A stretch of 19,496 bases of DNA from Chloroflexota bacterium (GTDB taxonomy: Bacteria; Chloroflexota; Limnocylindria; Limnocylindrales; CSP1-4), in the NCBI GenBank assembly GCA_017881985.1, contig JADGQH010000025.1:1-19496 (forward strand), written 5' to 3'. Positions 13,994 through 19,496 of the stretch are shown here, piece by piece (within the stretch, counting starts at the first letter, position 1; every line of letters begins with the position of its first letter). Under the pieces are notes generated by a model that made no database searches, was not told the origin of the DNA, and saw nothing but the letters and a program-made list of their open reading frames with translations. The position numbers and the translations under genes are program-made.

Positions 13994-15106
13994 TCACCCA
14001 CGGCCGGCGTCGGGACCGGGACCGCCGACGCCACCGGGGTCGAGGCCGGGACCGCCGACGCCACCGGGGTCGAGGCCGGGACCGCCGACGCCACCGGGGT
14101 CGGGGGCGTCGGCTTCGCCCGCAGCTTCCCCGTCGTCCGCCGCCGCGGGAGCGGGTTCGTCGTCTTCGGGGATCTCGGCGCGTGCGCCGCGGCGGCCCCG
14201 ATGGTCCGGCGGGAGCGGGCCGAGAGCGCCGAGCAGGCCGATCCACTCCGCCACCGACAGCGTCTGCGGGCGCCGGTCGCCGGCGATCCCGGAGGCTGCG
14301 AGCGCCGCGTCCACCGTCGCCTGGCCCACGGGCAGCTGCCGGCCGAGCACGTTCCGGAGCATCTTGCGACGCTCGCGGAAGCCCGCCTGGACGAGCCGCC
14401 AGAGATGATCCTCCATCTCGGCCGGGAGGCGACCCGCGGCGTCGGCCGGCCGCACGTCGAGGGCGAGGATCGCCGACTCGACGGCCGGGGCCGGCTCGAA
14501 CGCGTCGCGCGGCACGGTGCGGACCAGGGTCGCGGCGGCGTGGTACTGGACGAAGACCGACAGGTAGCTCATCGACCCGGGCCGGGCCGCGACGCGCTCG
14601 GCCACCTCCCGCTGGACCATCAGGATGCAGTGCTCGGGGCGCGGCTCCGAGCCGAGCATCCGGTGCAGGATCGGGCTCGTCACGTGGTATGGCAGGTTCG
14701 CCACAACGTCGTACGGGGCGGCCAGCAACCGGGGCAGGTCGGCGTCGAGGATGTCGGCCGCGACGAGGCGGAGCGTCCCCGGCGGGTTGGGCTCGGGCGG
14801 GCGGGGCCCGTCGGCGGCGGCCTCGATCGCCGGCTCGAATGCCGCCGTGAGGTGCTCCACCATCCCGCGGTCGAGCTCGACCGCGGTCACCGCGGCGCCT
14901 GCCTCGAGCAGGCCGCCCGTCAGGATCCCGAGCCCCGGCCCGATCTCGAGGACGGTCCGGCCGGGTGACGCCCCGGACGCGTCGAGGATCGCCTCGAGCA
15001 CGTCGACGTCCACCAGGAAGTTCTGGCTGAACCGACGCTGTGGCCGCAGGCCGGCAGCCCGCAGCGTTCGCCGGACCGCGGCGGGATTGAGCCGCACGCC
15101 GGTCAC
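13994..15106 (-). CDS. rsmA: 16S rRNA (adenine1518/1519-N6)-dimethyltransferase
   Basis: This 370-residue RsmA/KsgA methylates two adenines near the 3' end of 16S rRNA late in 30S assembly. Seen are FSQNFL (26-31), the SAM-binding VLEIGPGLGILTGGLL (52-67), the acidic AVELD (75-79) and the catalytic NLPYHVTSPI (137-146). FRERRKMLRNVL marks the C-terminal domain. The last 70 or so residues are an added acidic, then Gly/Pro-rich tail that ends in three DPGGVGGPG units encoded by a 30-bp tandem repeat. Normal family length is about 260-290, so the tail is unusual. The GTG start at 15106 lies in a GTGA overlap with tsaD. Confidence 0.94.
   Translation of the reverse strand: MTGVRLNPAAVRRTLRAAGLRPQRRFSQNFLVDVDVLEAILDASGASPGRTVLEIGPGLGILTGGLLEAGAAVTAVELDRGMVEHLTAAFEPAIEAAADGPRPPEPNPPGTLRLVAADILDADLPRLLAAPYDVVANLPYHVTSPILHRMLGSEPRPEHCILMVQREVAERVAARPGSMSYLSVFVQYHAAATLVRTVPRDAFEPAPAVESAILALDVRPADAAGRLPAEMEDHLWRLVQAGFRERRKMLRNVLGRQLPVGQATVDAALAASGIAGDRRPQTLSVAEWIGLLGALGPLPPDHRGRRGARAEIPEDDEPAPAAADDGEAAGEADAPDPGGVGGPGLDPGGVGGPGLDPGGVGGPGPDAGRG
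14011..14100 (-). repeat. Three-copy 30-bp tandem repeat in the rsmA 3' end
   Basis: Units at 14041-14070 and 14071-14100 are identical. The unit at 14011-14040 differs at two positions. The period is 10 codons, so copy gain or loss keeps the RsmA frame. All alternative frames also stay open across it, which creates spurious ORFs on both strands. Confidence 0.9.
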
Positions 15107-16305
15107 CTCGCGTCCTCGCCGGGCACGGATACCGGGACGTCGCCCGCGGCGTCACGCTCGGCGGCGAGCGCAGCCTCGTAGGCGCGTGCGGCAGGGCCGC
15201 GGCGCGGCGGGCGACGCGTGTCGGGCGTCCCGAACGGACGGACGAGGGGCCACGCCGGCCGCGCCCCGAGGTCGCTGCCTGCGCGTTCCCCGGCCACGAA
15301 TCGCTGCCAGCCGGCCGCCCCGATCATCGCCCCGTTGTCCGTGCAGAGGTCCGGCGGCGGGATGAAGACGGGCAGGCCGCGCTCGGCGGCGCCGGCGGCG
15401 ATCCGCTCCCGGAGCGCCACGTTCGAGGCCACCCCGCCGCCGAGCACGAGGGCCCGCGCGGCCGTCTCGTCGGCCGCGCGCAGGGTCTTCGTCGCCAGGA
15501 CGTCGACGACCGCCTCCTCGAAGCCCCATGCCAGCTCGGCCACGCGGAGTGGATCGAGGCGGCCGCCGGCCTCGGTGCCGGCCCGTGCTCCCGCGGCAAG
15601 CTCCGCCTCGACCTGGCGCCGCAGGGCGGTCTTGAGCCCGGAGAAGCTGAAGTCGTACGAGCTGCCCAGCCACGCCCGCGGGAGGACCGCGTCGCGGCGA
15701 CGTGCGCCGGTCGCGGCGACGGCGATGGCCGGGCCGCCGGGGTAGCCGAGGCCCAGCAGGCGCCCTGCCTTGTCGAACGCCTCGCCTGCCGCGTCGTCGA
15801 CGGTCTCGCCGAGGAGCCGGTAGGCAAGGTGGTCGCGCATCTCGACGAGGAACGTATGCCCACCGGAGGCGACGAGCGCCACGAGCGGGAAGGGAGGCGC
15901 CGGGCGCTCCGGCTCGTCGCGGTCCAGGAGCCACGCTGCGTAGAGGTGCCCCTCGAGGTGGTTCACGCCGACGAGCGGAAGCTGGTGCGCCCATGCCAGC
16001 GTCTTCGCGAACGCGATGCCGACCAGGAGCGAGCCGGCGAGGCCGGGGCCGGCGGTGACCGCGATCCCGTCGACCTCGGGGATGGTCACGCCCGCGCTCT
16101 CGAGGACGTCGCGCAGCGCGGGCACGATCCAGCGCAGGTGTGCGCGGGCGGCGAGCTCGGGCACGATCCCGCCGGCCGGTGCGTGGAGCGCGATCTGGCT
16201 GGCAACGGCCTGGGCCAGGATCCGGCGCCCGCCCGCGACGAGCGCCACCCCGGTCTCGTCGCAGGACGATTCGATCGCGAGGAGCAGGGGTTCGCGGCCG
16301 CTCAC
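15103..16305 (-). CDS. tsaD: tRNA N6-threonylcarbamoyladenosine transferase TsaD
   Basis: This 400-residue ASKHA-fold protein transfers the threonylcarbamoyl group to A37 of ANN-decoding tRNAs with TsaB and TsaE. Landmarks are the N-terminal AIESSCDETGVALV, the metal-binding GVNHLEGHLYA (His116, His120), SFSGLKTALRR, GGGVASNVALRERI and DLCTDNGAMIG. The C-terminus runs some 50 residues past the usual end as an Arg/Pro/Ala tail. GTG 16305 is fixed by a GTGA overlap with rimI, and the stop overlaps the rsmA GTG in the same way. Translation upstream of 16305 in this frame is an Arg-rich shadow of rimI. TsaC, which makes the threonylcarbamoyl-AMP substrate, is not in the window. Confidence 0.96.
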   Translation of the reverse strand: MSGREPLLLAIESSCDETGVALVAGGRRILAQAVASQIALHAPAGGIVPELAARAHLRWIVPALRDVLESAGVTIPEVDGIAVTAGPGLAGSLLVGIAFAKTLAWAHQLPLVGVNHLEGHLYAAWLLDRDEPERPAPPFPLVALVASGGHTFLVEMRDHLAYRLLGETVDDAAGEAFDKAGRLLGLGYPGGPAIAVAATGARRRDAVLPRAWLGSSYDFSFSGLKTALRRQVEAELAAGARAGTEAGGRLDPLRVAELAWGFEEAVVDVLATKTLRAADETAARALVLGGGVASNVALRERIAAGAAERGLPVFIPPPDLCTDNGAMIGAAGWQRFVAGERAGSDLGARPAWPLVRPFGTPDTRRPPRRGPAARAYEAALAAERDAAGDVPVSVPGEDAR

Positions 16306-16847
16306 GAGCCGATCGCCGGCGGCGCGTCCGGCGGCTCCGGGTCTGGCAGCGCGGCGAGCTGGGCGCCGAGCGCCGCGAGGCGCGCCCGCATCCCGGGCGA
16401 GAGGAGCGGCTCCGTGGTCATGATCAGCGCGTCTTCGTGATCGTCGCTGTAGTAGCGGGGCCGGATCCCGACCGGCCGGAAGCCGTACTTCTCGTAGAGC
16501 CGGCGGGCCGGCAGGTTCGAAAGGCGGACTTCCAGCGTCGCCTCGCGGGCGCCGCGGGCGATCGAGAGGTCCAGCGCTGCGGTGAGCAGGCGCTCCCCGA
16601 TCCTCCGGCGGCGCCACGCCGGCGCGACCGCGAACGTGGTGATGTGGGCCTCGTCGACCATGAGCCAGATCCCGGCATAGGCGACGACCTCGTGCCCGGC
16701 CCGGACGACGAGGTAGCGTGCCAGCTTGTTCGTCTCCAGCTCCGCCTGATAGGCATGCTCCGGCCAGGGCGTCGTGAAGCTGTCGCGTTCGATCTCCTGC
16801 ACCGCGGGCAGGTCCACGTGGGTCATCGGCTCGATGACGAGCCTCAC
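16302..16847 (-). CDS. rimI: Ribosomal-protein-alanine N-acetyltransferase RimI
   Basis: This 181-residue GNAT acetyltransferase is expected to acetylate the N-terminal alanine of ribosomal protein S18, or another protein N-terminus. The acetyl-CoA loop is VAPAWRRRRIGERLL (74-88). NLPARRLYEKYGF (111-123) and the ending YYSDDHEDALIM are RimI features. RDSFTTPWPEHAY near the N-terminus fits the substrate-binding part. The last 25 or so residues are a Pro-rich extension. GTG 16847 is chosen for its GTGA overlap with tsaB; GTG 16865 in frame is less likely. Its place between tsaB and tsaD matches the tsaE-tsaB-rimI-tsaD order seen in many bacteria. Confidence 0.93.
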   Translation of the reverse strand: MRLVIEPMTHVDLPAVQEIERDSFTTPWPEHAYQAELETNKLARYLVVRAGHEVVAYAGIWLMVDEAHITTFAVAPAWRRRRIGERLLTAALDLSIARGAREATLEVRLSNLPARRLYEKYGFRPVGIRPRYYSDDHEDALIMTTEPLLSPGMRARLAALGAQLAALPDPEPPDAPPAIGS

Positions 16848-17584
16848 GGGCGGGCGGGCGACCACGTCGTCACGATCTCGGCTCCCGCGGCGCCGACCGA
16901 TCGGGGCTCCCCCACAACGCCCGCAGCACCGCGCGGCAGCGAGACGTACTCGGGAACGACCTCCGCGGGGTCATCGGCTCCGCCAGCGGCGAGCCGCGCC
17001 GCGCCCAGCCGAAGGAGCATCCCCGGAAACCGGTCGATGGCGGCCCTGCCGCGCGCGACGGCCGCTTCCGGCGCGCGCACGGCGAGGTCAACCGCGACCG
17101 GCACCGCGCCGGGCGCAAGATCGAGCACGTCATCGCCGATGACGAGCCGCGTCCCGGCCAGCGTGACGACGTAGCGTCCCGTGGGGCCGGCCGGCATCAG
17201 GACGAGCAGGCGTGCCGGGTCGGTCGACGGATCGGCGTCGGCGGCGGCAGCGAGCAGCGTGGCGCCACTCCCGATGGCGACCAGCGGCCGGCCGAACGCG
17301 ACGGCGAGTGCCTTCGCCGTTGCGATCCCGACGCGAAGCCCCGTGAAGGCGCCGGGGCCCGTCCCGACGACGATGCCGGAGAGGCTCGCGAGCGCCGCTC
17401 GATCCAGGCCACGACCCTCGAGGAACGCGTCGAGACGCGGCAGCAGCTCCTCGACGTGTCGATGGTCCGCCTCCCACGTGTCGGCCGCGAGCAGCGTTCC
17501 GTCCGACCGCCCGAGGGCGAGCACGGTTCGGGAGGTCGACGTGTCGATCGCCAGCAGCAGCCCGCCTTCGCTCACGACGGTCAT
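16844..17584 (-). CDS. tsaB: tRNA threonylcarbamoyladenosine biosynthesis protein TsaB
   Basis: This 246-residue ASKHA-fold partner of TsaD, formerly YeaZ, is required for t6A formation in bacteria. LLAIDTSTSRTVLALG (10-25) is the first nucleotide-fold strand. VVGTGPGAFTGLRVGIATAKALA (72-94) is the strongest family signature. The C-terminal half is more variable and Ala-rich, as in other TsaB proteins. The start ATG 17584 sits in an ATGA overlap with tsaE, and the stop is in a GTGA overlap with rimI. Frames open further upstream are shadows of tsaE. Confidence 0.93.
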   Translation of the reverse strand: MTVVSEGGLLLAIDTSTSRTVLALGRSDGTLLAADTWEADHRHVEELLPRLDAFLEGRGLDRAALASLSGIVVGTGPGAFTGLRVGIATAKALAVAFGRPLVAIGSGATLLAAAADADPSTDPARLLVLMPAGPTGRYVVTLAGTRLVIGDDVLDLAPGAVPVAVDLAVRAPEAAVARGRAAIDRFPGMLLRLGAARLAAGGADDPAEVVPEYVSLPRGAAGVVGEPRSVGAAGAEIVTTWSPARP

Positions 17585-18051
17585 GCCAGGGCCTCGAGCA
17601 GCAGCGCGTGGCGGACGTCGGTCGCGCGGCAGACGAGCGTTCGCGGGTCGTCGCCGGACCCGTCGAGCCGGATCTCGAGACGGCCGACCGGCAGCGCGGC
17701 AGACAGGCGCTCGGCCCATTCGACGACGGTGACCCCCGCGGCACGCCGCTCGTCGAGCAGCCCCGCGCCGAGCGCGTCCTCGGGACCGGCAAGACGATAG
17801 CCGTCGAGGTGGAACAGCGGCACGCGACCCTCGTGCTCCGCGACGAGGATGAAGGTCGGCGAGCTGACCGGGCCCACCACGCCGAGGCCGCGTGCGATCC
17901 CGCGGGCAAGCTCGGTCTTGCCTGCGCCCAGCGGCCCGCTGAGCGCGATCACATCACCCGCCACGGCGGCCTTCCCGAGGCGCTCCCCGAGGGCGCGCGT
18001 CGCGGCGGGGTCGGGCGCGAGCAGCCGAATCGGGAGCTGGGCACCGGTCAT
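17581..18051 (-). CDS. tsaE: tRNA threonylcarbamoyladenosine biosynthesis ATPase TsaE
   Basis: This 156-residue P-loop ATPase regulates the TsaB-TsaD complex. The Walker A motif is GPLGAGKT (39-46). SSPTFILVAEH, then LFHLDGYRL (79-87), and VVEWAERL (109-116) are the conserved TsaE stretches. Length and order of motifs are normal. ATG 18051 starts 9 bases after the TAG of the upstream gene, with GGGTAGG spanning that stop as a possible ribosome-binding site. tsaB overlaps it by ATGA. It probably shares a transcript with the two upstream genes, since no promoter-sized gap lies between. Confidence 0.95.
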   Translation of the reverse strand: MTGAQLPIRLLAPDPAATRALGERLGKAAVAGDVIALSGPLGAGKTELARGIARGLGVVGPVSSPTFILVAEHEGRVPLFHLDGYRLAGPEDALGAGLLDERRAAGVTVVEWAERLSAALPVGRLEIRLDGSGDDPRTLVCRATDVRHALLLEALA

Positions 18052-18060
18052 CCGCAGAGC

Positions 18061-19077
18061 CTACCCGTTGGCGGCGTGGACGGCGAACCGCTCCAGCTCT
18101 CCGATCGGGATCGCGACCGTCCGGCCGTCATCGAGCCAGATGAGGCCCGTCTCCGCGGTGATCCCGCTCCGGATGCGGCGGAGCCCGCCCGGCCCCAGCC
18201 AGCGGCCTTCGAGGCCCGTCTCGGGGCCACCCCGTACGACGACGCGATCGGGCAGCGGCTCGGGCAGCGTGAGATCCTCCGGGAGGAGCAGCAACGGCGG
18301 GTCGCCGACGAGCCCGACGAGCGCGCCGGCGGCCGCCTCGAGCACGGACCGAACGGCCGCGGGAAACGCGCGGCGGAGGTAGCCGCCGAACACGAGCACA
18401 CCGAAGGGCGCCAGGCGGTGGAGGCCGGCCTGCTGGCGGGCGGCCGACGCGACGAGGTCACGCCGATCGCGCTCGGCGAGCGAGCCCACGATGGCGCCAT
18501 GAATCCCCATCGCCCGTGCCCGCGCGAGCGCCTCCGCGTCCACGCGTCCGGGCAGGACCACCACCGCCCCGGCGAGGGCCACGTCGAGCGCCAGGCGTGG
18601 ATCGGAGTCCTCCGGAAGGATCACGAGCCGGCCCGAATGGGGCTCCCCGAGCAGCTCGGTCGCGGCGAGCCCCGGGCCCTGGACCTCGAGCACCAGCGCG
18701 ACGCCCGGCTCCACCTCGAGGATCCGGCCCTCGCCGGGCGCAAGGAGGCGGTCGGGGTGTGGGCCGGTCGCCAGCCGCCGCCGGCCGCCGTGCTCGAAGA
18801 GCAGCTCGCCGGAGGGCGCGCCGGGATGGCGGCCGGGACGCGCATGCTCACCGGGCAGCCAGGTGCCGGGCAACGGGATGCCCTGGTCGGCACCGTCCCG
18901 CGGCGCGACGGCCTCGACCAGCCGGGCGTCGCGGATCCGCTCGGCCAGCACGTCGCCGACGTGAACCTCGTCGCCGACGACGGCGATCACCCGGTCGCCG
19001 GGCTGCAGCTCAAGCCGAATCTGCGGCCGCTCCACGATGAACGTCCGGGCCGGGACCAGGTCGAGCGTGTCGGTCAT
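18061..19077 (-). CDS. Conserved hypothetical partner of glutamate-mutase-L-like gene
   Basis: This 338-residue protein has no confidently recognised family. The N-terminal third is beta-rich with ELQPGDRVIAVVGDEVHVGDVLAER, followed by a LLAPGEGRILEVEPGVALVLEVQG stretch. That pattern resembles a barrel-sandwich (biotinyl/lipoyl-like) hybrid, but no lipoyl or biotinyl lysine motif is evident. The middle (about residues 165-250) looks alpha/beta. The end, GLIWLDDGRTVAIPIGELERF, resembles a small SH3/KOW-like beta domain. No signal peptide or membrane segment is apparent. Its ATG lies in an ATGA overlap with the upstream glutamate-mutase-L-like gene, so the two are probably translated together. 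My recollection that similar pairs occur in Chloroflexota is unverified here. Confidence 0.7.
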   Translation of the reverse strand: MTDTLDLVPARTFIVERPQIRLELQPGDRVIAVVGDEVHVGDVLAERIRDARLVEAVAPRDGADQGIPLPGTWLPGEHARPGRHPGAPSGELLFEHGGRRRLATGPHPDRLLAPGEGRILEVEPGVALVLEVQGPGLAATELLGEPHSGRLVILPEDSDPRLALDVALAGAVVVLPGRVDAEALARARAMGIHGAIVGSLAERDRRDLVASAARQQAGLHRLAPFGVLVFGGYLRRAFPAAVRSVLEAAAGALVGLVGDPPLLLLPEDLTLPEPLPDRVVVRGGPETGLEGRWLGPGGLRRIRSGITAETGLIWLDDGRTVAIPIGELERFAVHAANG

Positions 19078-19496
19078 GAATCGCGCTCCGGCCAGAGCGC
19101 CCGCTCCCACGTCCCCAGCAGCTCGCGTCGACGGTCGGGGCGCTCGGGGAGTCGGAGTGGGATGTCCCGGAGGTCGAGCAGCAACCCGGCGAGGCCGCCG
19201 CTCACCGCGACCCGGAAGTGGCGGCCGCGGGGACCCAGCTCCGGCGTTCCGCGGAATGCCAGCTCGGCCGTGCCGCGAGCCCCGGGGGGCAGGTCAACGA
19301 GCGTCAGGCCCCCGGCGACCAGGTCGATCTCCGATCGTCCACCGGCGGTCTCGAGGAAGAGCTGGCCGGCGGGCCGGTTCGGCCGCAGGCCACGCGGCGT
19401 GACGATGGTCCCGACGGGGAGCAGGAGGTCCGGCGCGAGATCGGCGACGACGGCGTCGCGCTCCGCGTCGTCCTCGATCGTGCCGATCGGCCCCAG
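19074..19496 (-). CDS. Glutamate mutase L (GlmL/MutL)-like protein, C-terminal part
   Basis: The frame is open from the window edge at 19496 to a TGA at 19076-19074, giving the last 140 residues; the start is outside. The segment contains LLLPVGTIVTPRG, a beta-rich core, then GGLAGLLLDLRDIPLRLPERPDRRRELLGTW. That pattern matches what I know of the C-terminus of GlmL/MutL-family ASKHA proteins in Chloroflexota, where the motif is GLIIDxRGRPLxLP. The nucleotide-binding core cannot be seen. In clostridia GlmL accompanies B12-dependent glutamate mutase. Its role here is unknown, and no mutase subunit is in the window. It overlaps the next gene by ATGA. Confidence 0.6.
   Translation of the reverse strand: MGPIGTIEDDAERDAVVADLAPDLLLPVGTIVTPRGLRPNRPAGQLFLETAGGRSEIDLVAGGLTLVDLPPGARGTAELAFRGTPELGPRGRHFRVAVSGGLAGLLLDLRDIPLRLPERPDRRRELLGTWERALWPERDS

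Noticed and set aside
13994..14100. A longer IspE beginning at 14094
   Set aside because: The added residues would be read through the rsmA tandem repeat and give only ASAVPASTPV-type repeats; homology starts after ATG 13983.
14011..14100. CRISPR-like array
   Set aside because: The 30-bp units are directly adjacent with no spacers, lie inside the rsmA coding frame, and no cas gene is nearby.

Overview
The window is GC-rich, gene-dense bacterial chromosome. Many starts are GTG, and neighbouring genes repeatedly join through ATGA or GTGA overlaps. Most products are conserved housekeeping enzymes. The best guess for the source is a high-GC member of Chloroflexota, possibly Limnocylindria-like. 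This rests on the glutamate-mutase-L-like gene with its conserved partner next to the t6A genes, the single-chain glycyl-tRNA synthetase, and possible F420-linked oxidoreductases. It is inference; no marker in the window proves it. I saw no tRNA or rRNA genes, CRISPR array, insertion sequence, prophage or transposase.

Region 1 (1-4789, plus strand) is a redox module. It holds the end of an EchD-like subunit, a complete group 4 [NiFe]-hydrogenase large subunit (EchE) with both metal-binding CxxC pairs, and the 2x[4Fe-4S] subunit EchF. A small separate ferredoxin follows. After a 222-base gap come NfnA and NfnB, the two subunits of electron-bifurcating NADH-dependent ferredoxin:NADP+ oxidoreductase. 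Together these could connect H2, ferredoxin, NADH and NADPH and, through Ech, an ion gradient.

Region 2 (4816-7752, minus) carries glyS (single-chain GlyRS) with its own promoter and leader hairpin, and a recO plus FMN/F420 split-barrel pair. Region 3 (7875-9448, plus) is transcribed divergently from recO and holds an isoprenyl diphosphate synthase and a second split-barrel protein. The 122-base divergent gap has two face-to-face extended -10 promoters placed for nearly leaderless transcripts.

Region 4 (9449-12468, minus) is a glmU plus CorC/HlyC-family operon behind a near-consensus TTGACA-N18-TACGAT promoter, with a possible 30-codon leader ORF. Region 5 (12530-19496, minus) is one long, tightly packed run. 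In transcription order it is a partial glutamate-mutase-L-like gene, an unrecognised conserved gene, tsaE, tsaB, rimI, tsaD (t6A tRNA modification and ribosomal protein acetylation), rsmA, ispE (isoprenoid MEP pathway) and ridA. It ends at a GC hairpin.

The most notable items are the Ech-ferredoxin-Nfn cluster, the ferredoxin with odd cysteine spacing, the shared promoter pattern with near-leaderless GTG starts, the glmU leader ORF, repeat-bearing low-complexity tails on RecO and RsmA, and the unassigned gene coupled to the glutamate-mutase-L-like gene.
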